From contig NC_092362.1 of NCBI RefSeq assembly GCF_030848805.1, positions 17,653,642 through 17,717,641 of the forward strand: 64,000 bases of DNA, written 5' to 3'. The position numbers and the translations under genes were made by a program. The notes under the pieces were generated by a model. It ran no database searches, was not told the DNA's origin, and saw only the letters and a program-made list of their open reading frames with translations. This DNA is from Temnothorax longispinosus (taxonomy: Eukaryota > Arthropoda > Insecta > Hymenoptera > Formicidae). Shown here piece by piece: positions 26,005 through 36,499 of the stretch. How positions within the stretch are numbered: the first letter of the stretch is position 1; each line of letters starts with the position of its first letter.

Positions 26005-27430
26005 TAATTAATACGGAACTCAGTCAGCGATATTATTCGTATTGTGTAATTAATTGCGGCAAAAGTCCTTACGCAGTGATTAAATTTTCGCGAAATCCAG
26101 GCCGAATTAATTAGAAAATAAGATCGCGTTACTACGTTCATAACTGCGTCATGTAAAATTTCCCGAAATGTTTAATTCGTGCACATCGAATAATTCGTTG
26201 ATTAAAATTCAAGTGAAAAATTTCTGAATGCAAATTATTTAATTAATTAGCGTCCAACGGTGTGTGCGGCGAGCTCGAGAGGGACATACCTGCATACGTT
26301 AATGTACGCGTTCACGATCGAAACGCGAATAATATCATCACATTTTAACTTTACGAACTCTATTACGTTTTTAAATGCCCAGCACTGCTGGTATTGTCCG
26401 GCTTATCAAACTTTTGCGAAGCTTCGTTTCGCCGGCCGCCGCGCCGCGCCGCGCCGGCGGGGGTATTAATTAATGTCGCTGATACGTTTTACATCCTTAG
26501 GACGGGATTAATTAACGCAACGACGGGGATCTTTCTTCGTCGCGCGGACTCGGATGATCGGTCTCGCCAAAGTTTTACCGTGGTAAGCGGACTGCGTCGT
26601 CCCTCCTGGCACTCAACTCTGCGCGGATTCGAGGCGACCGACCGATCGAACTTCGCCGAAGCGTGAAACAAAGGTGTCGAGCGATCTCGTTCAGAGGGCT
26701 AGCGAGAGAACGAACGAACCCTCTCTGCGCGTCGTATTCAGATTAAGCCGTAATTTCGCGGTGTAATTGGAACGTTGGGACGACAACGCGATGGTGGTGC
26801 GAGAGCGCGGAAGGCGTGGAAGGCGGTTTATACTTGGACAGCGCGGGACCACTTTAAACTCACTTTTAAGCCGCGCCGCTTCGTGAGCGGACCGATTACT
26901 AATTAGATTTCCCGACGACGAGCGACAGGTGCGACGTATAAATGCGTTTATGAAAAAGAACGAAAGAAAGAAAGAAAGGGAAGGAAAACCCCGCCGACTT
27001 TAATCCGACGTTGGCAATTTTTCTCCGGATTTTTCGCGATAAGACGGATTTTCCTCTTACGACGCGTAATCGAATTAAATCGAGTGCATCGGGTGGCCGG
27101 ACGATCGCTCTTGATCGCGTCCTCTCGACTGAAGTGCAATTAATTATCGTTAAATTGGATCGACGATATTTCATCAAGAGACTGGAGCGCGGGGACGGGG
27201 CGGGTCGTTTCCACGGATCATTAACTTGCGCGGAAATGGACCGCCAAAGAGTAGCACTTACATCAAATACGCCTAATTATTTTGCGTACGAAGGTAGCAA
27301 TTTGCTCATTTACCGTTAACGGACGGTCACTTTACAGCTTTGGGGGAGAAGCGTCGAGGGTGCATAATTCTGGGTCCCTTGATTCACGCGCGCGAAAGAA
27401 AAGATCGTAATCCTATAACCGTCCTAATTA
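26005..27430. promoter_or_regulatory. Homotypic cluster of TAATTA motifs: candidate enhancer
   Basis: TAATTA occurs at 26005, 26047, 26108, 26240, 26244, 26467, 26509, 26900, 27141, 27274 and 27425: eleven occurrences in 1.4 kb. Much of the surrounding DNA is GC-rich, so few would be expected. TAATTA is the palindromic core bound by many homeodomain proteins of the Antp, En and paired-like classes. Dense homotypic clusters are a known property of developmental enhancers. No promoter or gene lies beside it here, so the target, if any, is distant. Another TAATTA lies at 28912. Confidence 0.35.
26429..26463. repeat. GC-only palindromic tandem (CCGCG-like units)
   Basis: A run composed almost wholly of G and C, with repeated CGCCG units between two GCCGGC ends that can pair with each other. 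It sits inside the TAATTA cluster, between the motifs at 26244 and 26467. It is a compact, very stable secondary-structure candidate and a local CpG peak. Confidence 0.5.
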
Positions 27431-28320
27431 TTGGAAGCGTTAGAGACCTACCGATAACTATATACGCTCGCCCGTTTGCTGCACCGCTTTGGTCGACGGC
27501 CAGAGGTTAATGCCACAGTGGTTTTATGCAATATTCCATTAAGAGGACGCCCTATATACTATCCTTCTATTAAGTCGCCTCTCCGATAGCCTACGACGGG
27601 AAATATCGGTGGTTACCTCGCCGCGGCGCTACGTTTATTCCGCCTGAGATGAAGCAGATATTGTGGTTGGCAGGCCGTCGATTCGAATTTAAACCTGTAT
27701 TCCCGTTTATGGTTTCCATCGTGGTCTAAAACGTATCTTAGACGTTTGTCGATGAATTTTCTCCTCTCTTTCGATCTCGAAAACGTTAACGAATCTAGGA
27801 ATTAAGTTACCTCACCGAGCTTCGCGCCGGGCTCCAGTTAGAACGCATTAGTCTCGACTCGATATATTTTAATATCATTGTACATCCGGCCTCTTTTGTG
27901 CCATATTGTCATTGTTCTATTATCGATTACCGCGTTGAAATACACAAAAGCATTTTTAAAAGCATTTAATATAAAAATTTAAATTACATTGTGGTGCTTT
28001 TTTTTACAAAAACTATTTTGTTATGCCATAATAATTTTATACGAACATATTTATGTGTGTAAATATTATATTTTGATTAAACTATTCTGCTATGTGTTTC
28101 GACCAACATGCTGGACGGAGTAGTATGAATTTAAATATTTGAACGTGCAATGTTAAACCAGACCAGCCGCGTGTAACGATGTTTACCACGCATTTTACCG
28201 ACCTCTGCAACTGTTATAAATTTGCACCTGAAAATAGTGTTTAATTATTCAAAGACTTCAGAGTTTTCAAATATTCAAGATTGTTTGATTACTCATTCAT
28301 CCGGAATTCTATATGAAGGA
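27431..28320. other. Gene-free stretch
   Basis: GC-richer and CpG-containing to about 27880, then AT-rich to 28320. No open frame of note, no repeats and no RNA gene. A possible minus-strand acceptor followed by GTGCAA at about 28207 is weak. Nothing else seen. Confidence 0.45.
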
Positions 28321-28358
28321 TATCGTGTTTCGAATTTAAACACGATAACGTTATCGTG
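28321..28358. other. Three alternating copies of one arm: mutually exclusive hairpins
   Basis: TATCGTG (28321-28327), CACGATA (28341-28347) and TATCGTG (28351-28357) alternate in orientation. TATCGTGTTT pairs with AAACACGATA (28338-28347) over 10 bp. CACGATAACGTTATCGTG (28341-28358) is a perfect 18-base palindrome. The middle arm can pair with either neighbour but not both. It may be a dyad binding-site pair or a small structural switch. The function is unknown. Confidence 0.5.
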
Positions 28359-30044
28359 AAGATTAAAGAGAGCGAGCTCCGGTTTTGCGGTGGACAATCC
28401 TAGTGCGGACGTCGACCTGTGTAAAATAGGAGGAGACACGCGAGACGATGTAAAGTTTAAGACGCGCGGGCGGAAAAGAGAGAAAGAAAGGCACAAAGGC
28501 GTATCGCATTGAAATTGACACCACGGAGAAAGCTGACTCCTTGAAACAGAGAGCTGCCGGCTCTCTTAAGTCCTTAAATACGGTTACGCGCTACTGCGTT
28601 TCGTAGGCGAGAAGTTGAAACTCAATCGCGCTAGAAGGAAACGCAACGCGCGGTAATCCTAGACCTTAACGAAGTCGGGTCGACCGGAATCGCGCCCCAC
28701 GTGGCGTATAAATTGTGCTGCTTTAATTGGGCAGATGATGTAATTGATTCCTTCACGTTTGTCGGATATTTTAGTGTGTGATTGCCGCGTCTCGAATTAT
28801 TAAACTCGAAATTATGTCAAAAGGCATCGTTGAACGTGATAAGTTATATAATGAGATCGCATTCAGGAGAGCGCGTGCCGACCAAGTAGAAGCATGTTAA
28901 ATCATCTGTAGTAATTAATTAAAGCTTCGATATACGCGCGATAAATTAAATTAGAGTCGGGTAGTTTTTTTTTCGTCCGCGATCGTTAGTTCGTCACTTG
29001 ACTCGATGTAATAACTCATTTATATAACGTGATATTCGCTAGAAGAGCTGATAATTGAAAGCAAACGTGACGTTGATGTTGATATAAAATCTAAAAAACT
29101 ATAAAAAACCGAGGAAAGTTAAAGAAATTAAGGGAGTACATAAGGAAGTACTGTAAGAAGATTACAAGGAATTACAAGAAACTTCTGTATTTTTTTCGGC
29201 ATAATTAAAGACAAAATAATGAATCGTTTAATTCGCAATATTTTAATATTATCTATTATATAATTATTTTATTCATAAAAAGGTATAGTAACACAAAATA
29301 CTCCAATTAGCTATCTTTCTTTCTATTATGCACATAACATTTTTCATTTCACATTCTTTTACTTAATTTTTATTCGCTCTTGTTAAAACGTCATTATATA
29401 TCTCTATTTGAGAATTCAGGAAATATCTAGTTCGGGTAATCGAGAAAAGTATCACTCTTTCTCGTTTTATAATCGACGACTGTGATACGGATCGACAGAA
29501 AAAACTGAAAGGCACGTTGGCAGATCATCGCGAATGTAAATCGACGGGAGACGCGATTTAACGACTCTGCTCGCCGCCAATTCCAAGACGGTCTCCCTTA
29601 TCGAAGATTAGCCTAAGGGCCGTCGTCGTCGTCGTCGTTCCAGTTGGAATTTCGATGAGTCGAGATTGCTGCCGACGTTCTCGGTCACTATTGACAACTC
29701 GCCTTAATCTCAAGTCGGCTGTTCCGGCCGGGTGACTGCCAACCAGTCTGCGAATAAATCCTGGCGAGATGGACCGACTACGAATCAATCCCAACATGGC
29801 AAAGGTTAAGACAACTGCCGAATAAAGGAAAAACGAGAGAGTGAATTAGAAAGCTCGGTAATGCACTAGAGATTTCGTGACGCAATTGTGTATGCTTATT
29901 GTGTATATATATTGTGTATATCGTATAGTGATATAAATAGCGAAAACCATGTTTTCTTACATAGTTATCGAACTATCTATCTTGTATAATGTTAAATGTC
30001 TTACTCATAACGTCATGTCATTTTATAACAGTACGCATAACATT
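28359..30044. other. Gene-free stretch with a short (GTC)n run
   Basis: CpG-rich to about 28720, mixed after that. A GTC trinucleotide run of about 17 bases lies at 29622-29638, inside an open frame at 29558-29797 on the minus strand that otherwise shows nothing recognisable. 29850-30044 is AT-rich and leads into the inverted-repeat element. Confidence 0.45.
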
Positions 30045-30384
30045 ATTATGAATCTCAAGAAGACCAACGTTCTCAAAATACGAGCGTAAAAGAATGTTGG
30101 TTTTTTAAACAGTATTAATAGGTTTCTAAATAGTATATTAAATAGTATATTAAAAACAATTAAATGTATCGACTATACTTCTTCACTAGTCTTTTTTAGC
30201 AACTGCATAATTAAATATTAAAAAAGATATTTATATTTAATTATGTTGCTGAAAAATACTAAGTATAGTCGAAACGTCCCATTGTTTTTAATATACTATT
30301 GTTAATAAACTAGATTTTATTTTAAACCCTTATTTTATGCTCGTATTTTAGTTGTTGACCTTCTTACATAACTTAGCTCATAAC
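30045..30384. mobile_element. Long inverted-repeat element, MITE-like
   Basis: The left half (30045-30217) and right half (30227-30384) are imperfect reverse complements around a centre near 30222. Matching blocks include AAAATACGAGC (left, about 30075) against GCTCGTATTTT (right). GTATATTAAAAACAAT pairs with ATTGTTTTTAATATAC, TCGACTATACTT with AAGTATAGTCGA, and a terminal-loop block GCAAC..ATAATTAAATAT is shared. The whole can form a hairpin of about 340 bases with bulges. There is no coding capacity. This is the form of a foldback or miniature inverted-repeat transposon. Outer ends and target-site duplication could not be fixed because similarity fades. If transcribed, it could feed the siRNA pathway. 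Confidence 0.75.
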
Positions 30385-33300
30385 GAGCGTTTGACTTCTC
30401 CTTTAATTAAATATCAATGTGGATCAATATCTTGTGTGTAACCATTTTTTTATAGAATAAAATAGACTAGATAACTCTTGAAAGATGAATTGTGAAAATC
30501 GATAATCACGAATTTTGATTCAAGAGATCAAATTGCTGCACAATGTAAAAACATTAAATTGAATTCTATTGCGGTGTAATTTTCCAATCACTCTATATCT
30601 CGCTATATGTTTTGGAATTTTATATATAACTTTATTTTGACTACTTACGTGTATAATACTTCGTAGTTTTTAATAAACATTACTATTACATGACATAAAA
30701 GATGAAAAGTTGAGCGATTAAATTCTTTAAAAAATTAATCTTGTGAAAAATTGATAATATATTTATATTGAATTATTACATAATACACGTATAAATGTAA
30801 CTTTTGATATAATAGAGAGTATCTTATCTCGTTTTTTTAATCAAATACGGCGATAATTTTAAATTTAAATATATTATCTTTTTTTTTGGAACGTTGCCCA
30901 TGTATTTGACTGACTGTACGTACATTTTCCATTTGTTTTGACATTATTTTTAAACATTTGATTCACGGGTCTCGAGAGATGTCTACAGCTGTCACCAAAC
31001 GAGGATTAATTGTTATAAAAGTCAAAATATTGCTACTAAAAATTTGTAAATTAATTCTATGAAATCCGGACGATATTACTGGATATTATTTAAATACTTA
31101 TTAGCACATTTATTAAATAGTATCTTTACCACTTGATTGTAAAACAAAAATCTCTGCTTTATTTTCTGATAGGCTGAAAAACACAATAAATTGAAAGGTG
31201 ATTATATAAAGATGTACCTTAATATCGCGTAAAAGGATTTATACATTATACCATATCATAGTTAAACGCGAAACGATGTAGGAAATTTTATCACGCATAT
31301 GTTATCGAAGAGGGCATTTTTGAGCGTATTTTCTCTTCTCTCTCTCTTTCGTTCTTTCTCTTTCTCGTAGACACATGCAGTCACGCACGCGCGTGCACTA
31401 TTTATCTCCCGCCAACCGCTCTCAGACCACTACTTGCGTCTCCTCCCCCGCTTCCTCTCTTCCCTTTTATCTCTCTCATCGTGCCAACATCCTGTCCCAA
31501 TGCAATCAAATTACTCGATGCTCGACGCGCCAATAGGGAAACGTCGTTAACCATGGTGGTTATCGTCGGTGCGTGTCGCGTGTCGCGCTGTAAATCGAGT
31601 TTGTGCCTTCCGTAACGGCAACGATCGGCAGAGCGCATCGTGCCGGGACAAACCCGATTTTTATTTTTGCCCGGAAAAATTCCCCTGCGGCCGCCGCCAC
31701 CGCCGCGCTGCCGCGGACCTTTCGACCGTTTCATTTCGACATCCCGCTCATCGAAATCCCGAGTGCAAACCTGGCTGTTCGTATTGTGTTGTACGATGAT
31801 TTTTAGACTATTAAAACGTAAATCCCGATGAAAGCTTAACTACGCTTTGAGCATAAGTTTTCGCAAAATACGTAAGACCGTGAATTCAAGAAGTCGGTAA
31901 ATTATTTGTATTAAAAATTATATTGGAAATCTTGCAATATATTTTTGACACATTATTTTGTCTAATCAATAGTAACTAATTTGTTTTATGATTTATCATA
32001 ATCGTTAGAGTGAAACGCAATAAATGTACTTAAATATAAATGTAGATTAAATTTTTTAATTTTTGTTATTATTGCTTACAGTTGAGTAGGAATAATATTA
32101 ACAATCGTGATCTATGCCAGCCATTATTGTTTATGCCATCGTGAGATTTACGAATCCCGTGGATTGCACAGAGAAACGCAATTTCAGTTTTTGCATGAAA
32201 AACTCGTGTATGTAATTCGTGGCTTCGGCTTGCGCTGATTAATCTGCGTTTGTTCTTTGATCGTTTTGTCGTCAAGAGAGCGAAACTACCATGCGTTTAC
32301 AGATATGCGCGACACTGGTAACCGCTTCAGATTTTTAACGTGAAAAAGCCGAACTGCGTTCCAGGCGATATATGTTCGAAAGTTCGTTTTAATCTCTCTA
32401 GAGATTGATTTGTGTCAATCCTAAAATATCTTGACAAACAGCATATATGATTTCAACATTAATCTGAAAATAGATTATTCTTAGCGTTGACCTCTTTTTG
32501 AGACCATCCATGAATTAAACTTTCATAACTCACTGTTTTAATTATATCATGACGTTGAATAATTCTGACAATTTTACGTTTTAAAGTGTGCGAGCGGAAA
32601 GTGGGACAAAAAGGATCTGCAAGACTCAATTTTTTTATTAGTAATTCAGTTTATATATTTTAACTTAATATTATGTATTTAACTTATAAATATATGTATA
32701 ATTCAACTTTTCTTGTTTATTTTCTGTATTTCTGTAATTTAGTGGTACTTTGGTAATTCTAATCTTATAAAATTTTAATAAGATATTTTTATACTGCTAG
32801 CTTTAAATTCGGAAAATCTGAACAGTAAATATGAGATTGACTGATATGTCTAATATTTAATAACAGCGATAATATTTTGTCTTATGATAAAGCATTCTAA
32901 TTTTTCATCTAAATTTCGTAATAGGCAAATAATTGAAACAATATATATATATGCTTATGAAAATACTAAATATTGAAAATAAAATAATAAAGAAAATACG
33001 CTCTTTTGTAGAGAAAAGTAATTTTTAATTAGTATAATTTTTAATCCAAGCGCAGAGAAACATGTCTGTCGTATATCGACTAAAATCGACAAAAATGACA
33101 CCACATGAATTTTTGAGATAGTGTTTTACTCGCAAGATCCATAACAACGATTGCTTTAATGTCTCGCTATCACGACAGGATGGGTTCGTATCGGAAAAGT
33201 TGCGTCGTGCGATTCCGCGTTTCAATCACACGGGGAACGAACTTTTGTCTATATTGTAGTCGTCGTCGTCGTGTCGTCAACGTTGAAGCGTCGCCGCGTT

Positions 33301-33865
33301 GAGGCTTAGCCGCACACGGCGCTTTATCAACGTTGTAACGAGCTGTCGGCGTTATTGCCGAGGTGTCTCCGTTACCGCGAAAGCTGACGCGGCGTTTCTA
33401 ATAAAACGATTGCGCCCGGCTGCCAAGGTAGCCTGCATTGTGTCAGGATCTAAAGGGGCGGTCGGAGAATGTTGGTACAGGGTTGGTGTTAACGACCTAA
33501 CCAGGCTGCTACTCTTGCGGCGAAGCCATCCGGTGGTACAGAGGATATCCGAGTTACGCGTTTTACAACCGTGCACATTCAGTCGCGACTTCGTGCTTTT
33601 AACTGAACTCGTCTTCTCGTCGTCGGTATGCGATGTCATGCAGGAAGTCTTATTAACTAAATTGATGCATGTTTTGACGTTTTTCAGTATTTATTTATCT
33701 ATTTTTATTTATCAATTCGAACGAGGCAATCTTTATTTTATAAGTAAGAAAAGATTGAAAGCATTATCGAAGAACATTGAAGTAAGAAATGATATCTATG
33801 CAAAGATAAAAGACATAACGTCTTTGCGTCTTGGATATTCATATACCATACATTCAAGATGAATA
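30385..33865. other. Gene-free stretch
   Basis: AT-rich at 30400-31320 and 31830-33030, and CpG-rich at 31380-31800 and 33150-33640. The 187-codon open frame at 33299-33862 starts at TTG, has no domain and runs from CpG-rich into AT-rich DNA, so I do not call it a gene. A second GTC run lies at about 33258-33272. The acceptor-like tract at 31331-31370 is listed separately. Confidence 0.45.
31331..31536 (+). other. Acceptor-like tract followed by a 53-codon ATG frame
   Basis: A 40-base pyrimidine-rich run (31331-31367) ends in GTAG at 31370. Five bases into the putative exon, ATG (31375-31377) opens a 53-codon frame ending TAG at 31534-31536. The peptide is Ser/Thr/Cys-rich, begins MQSRTRVHYLSPANRSQ, and lacks a signal peptide or recognisable fold. 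It could be the start of a terminal exon, but the pyrimidine tract may be just another TC-rich simple repeat. Weak. Confidence 0.13.
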
Positions 33866-33988
33866 AATACATGACAGAGCCAGATGTACAAAAATATGTT
33901 TTATACATATATATTTATGTAAAATTGAAAATACATGACAGAGCCAGACGTACAAAAATATATTTTATATATATTTATGTAAAATTGA
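33866..33988. repeat. Two-copy tandem duplication, unit about 64 bases
   Basis: The block beginning AATACATGACAGAGCCAGA at 33866 recurs at 33930 with a T-to-C change (AGATG to AGACG) and a small deletion in its TA-rich part. Both copies end in TTTATGTAAAATTGA. High identity points to a recent local duplication. No coding content. Confidence 0.9.
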
Positions 33989-36068
33989 GATAATTGAAGA
34001 TGTTACCATAATATAAATTATCACTTATATTAACATTTGTGCTTAAACTATTCGCTATATATTGTCAGTGAAACTGCAATACATAAAATGTAATACCTCA
34101 GCATCATTACTTTTGCATTTATTTCAAATGTGATTTTAATTATTTGCTTGAGACGAAACAAGGCATCATGTTGATGTTTCGCCACAAACATAATTGTAAA
34201 CAGGCTACAATCTGTTGCATTTGGTAGAGAGACATATCGAGATAACAATTTTCAATTGTCATACGGGCTGGAGAACAGAATAATGTACCTAACGCTTTAA
34301 TCAGCCTAATAAAGGTTGGGTACTTTGACCGTTGATCCGCGTCTAATTTCGCGTAACACGAATCTTTGTTATCCGAGCCCGATTCCTACTGCGGCATAGC
34401 TTTATGCTCGCATTTGCATTATCCTCTCATGCAGCGTACAATGTACGCGCACTCCTAGTTGTCATACGCGTCCCGCAGGGCTTTAATAATTGATTCACTC
34501 TCGTAACGAGCGAAACCGCAACCAGGAAACTCGAACATACAAAAATATTGCAGTGTGTCTTTCTAATGTGCGTGCAAAATATCGGTTAACATAAAAAAGA
34601 TTTTTATGATTTATTACAGTATTTTGTGAAAATGCATTGATAAAATAATACGTGATTATTGATCTCATATTTATGCGCGATCTATTGTAATAAAGTAACA
34701 TAATCTTTTTCAGAAATTAAAACACGATATCATCCGTTTTTAGGTGTTATATTAATTATAAATTAAAGTTTATTTATTCGAGCTAGTGGTCATTCAGTTT
34801 TCTGATTTCAATATTCTTGTCTCTCTTTCCGGCTTTGAATCGCATCCGCTCCGAACGTAAAATTAACAGTCTTTGGAAACACAAACTTTAATTAATATTG
34901 AAAGGATACGTGATATGAATATTTATTTAGCAAACGTGTCGGATCGTCCGACAATATTTTTCAGCCGCTGCACTATTTCTCGTAATTGCAAATGTCGATA
35001 TCGAAACATCGAGTCGAACGGTTGTGAACTATCGATTATTAACTACCATCTGTGCACTATCTAATTTTAGCAATTAATTTCGCACGTGACGCTTTCCAAA
35101 ATTTTGCCACCACCGGCGGACTTTATACCCGCCGCGTTATTTGCGTTCGCCTCGCGTGTAACGTGTAAGGAAGGCGTGCAAGTTGTCACACATATGGCGC
35201 GTCGTGCCACGGCACGGGCTCGAAACAATGGGGCAACTCGCAAACCTCCGCAGAGACAAGAAACCCGGCGGCCGACATTAGAGACGCGTCGGCCGTTGAT
35301 ATCGTCGGGCGCGCATTTTCGCGTCCACGCGGCACGTATATACATTCATTAACATCCTGCAGTTATGCGCGCGTGGGCGCGCATATTTACGGGAGGGAAT
35401 ATACCTGGGGTTGCATGTTCGGCAAGTACCAGGGAACACACTTACTTATCTCACTTTGCTCAACCTAAGTATCCTTCGCGACATTCAAGTAACGTTTCAC
35501 CGACGCCAGTCGTACCTTTGGCTGCGCGTTGTCGTAACTCATAACTTCGCTTTCATCTTTAATTATGATGTATCACTGTTTGCAATTGCCATTAATAAAA
35601 TGTCGTAACTTTTCTACCTGAATATTCGGGACATCACGTAAATGCGGTGAAAGAAAATTAAATAGATGGAATAGAAATATAAATATATATTTGTGACAGA
35701 TATAGAATTAATACATGCAATTGTGTGTACTACGTTATTATTACGTTTTATATGGATAAAGTGAATTGCGTAATTACTGCATAAATATATTCACATATTT
35801 AATTATATTTAATTACAATTAATTATATTAAATTAAGCATTTAATTATCAAAAGAAATTAATATTGAAATTTTTTAGATCGTTTTAAAATATTTCGAAAT
35901 ATTAATAATATAAAGTTAATTACTTCAAATATAAACATACAAAAGATCCTCGGCGAATGCCGCTCATTTATATTGTTTTAGTCGAACACAGCTAATCTTG
36001 AAAGTGGTATCTATATAGTAAACGTAACTTCTTCGCTAACACACGCTTCGTCTTATACGCGCCAGACG
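33989..36068. other. Gene-free stretch
   Basis: AT-rich except for a CpG-rich block at 35080-35400, where open frames on both strands overlap. An acceptor-like TTTTTCAG at about 34973 is followed by an open Cys-containing reading of about 19 codons with only a weak donor (G|GTTGTG). I do not call it an exon. AT-rich DNA dominates 35640-35960. Nothing else seen. Confidence 0.4.
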
Positions 36069-36155
36069 ATGGTGAAACTTGGTGACAAGAACGCGGCGTG
36101 TTGTGCGACGTGTACGTGTCGTGAGTCGTGGTGGCTTTTCGGGGTAGAAGCTTAA
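36069..36155 (+). CDS. Short ATG frame crossing a strong donor: possible first coding exon or uORF
   Basis: ATG at 36069 has a good start context (A at -3, G at +4) and opens 28 codons before TAA (36153-36155). After 17 codons, encoding MVKLGDKNAACCATCTC, lies a strong 5' splice site, C|GTGAGT (36121-36126). Two readings are possible: a first coding exon 36069-36120 spliced onward, or an upstream ORF in the leader of the frame at 36221. The cluster of four cysteines is notable, but the family is unknown. Confidence 0.15.
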   Translation: MVKLGDKNAACCATCTCRESWWLFGVEA

Positions 36156-36220
36156 TTTATGATCACGAGCCATCCATCATCGAAAACCCCAAAGCCTGTC
36201 TACGCCGACTCCTATATCCT

Positions 36221-36322
36221 ATGAGAACTTTTGCTGTGGCCGGAGTCTGCATCTGGTTTCTCTTGTCTCACCTGGATGTAGAAGCGTTGACAAGCGACGA
36301 GAAACAAAGGAGCGAACAATGA
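36221..36322 (+). CDS. Putative small secreted peptide (signal peptide frame)
   Basis: ATG at 36221 encodes 33 residues ending at TGA (36320-36322). The N-terminus reads as a classic signal peptide: Met-Arg, a hydrophobic core TFAVAGVCIWFLLSHL, then DVEA with small residues suited to cleavage after Ala. The tail is LTSDEKQRSEQ. A poly(A) signal, AATAAA, lies at 36494-36499. Start and mature tail resemble the first exons of insect odorant-binding-type secreted proteins (signal peptide, then Leu-Thr-x-(D/E)-x-K). However, no good donor lies before the stop and no Cys-patterned downstream exon was found. The start context is weak (C at -3). It may be a 33-residue smORF, a pseudogenised first exon, or chance. 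Confidence 0.25.
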   Translation: MRTFAVAGVCIWFLLSHLDVEALTSDEKQRSEQ

Positions 36323-36493
36323 CTCCGCCAACAGCGGGAACTTTTATAAACTCGATAATTATGCTTGTGTATATATACTACAAAAATCGTGCATGCTTTC
36401 TTCCAGAGTTGACTCCATTTCGTTTTACTTGATTCGATTTGACAAATTTTCGCGAAGATTAATTCATCGTCACAGAGCATAACGACGAATTAT

Positions 36494-36499
36494 AATAAA
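36494..36499 (+). promoter_or_regulatory. Poly(A) signal AATAAA downstream of the small frame
   Basis: A canonical AATAAA lies about 170 bases after the stop at 36322. The hexamer is common in AT-rich DNA, so it supports the single-exon reading of 36221-36322 only slightly. Confidence 0.2.

Noticed and set aside
33299..33862. 187-codon open frame, plus strand
   Set aside because: Starts at TTG, no domain, passes from CpG-rich to AT-rich DNA with matching composition change, no splice or promoter context. Within chance expectation for the window.
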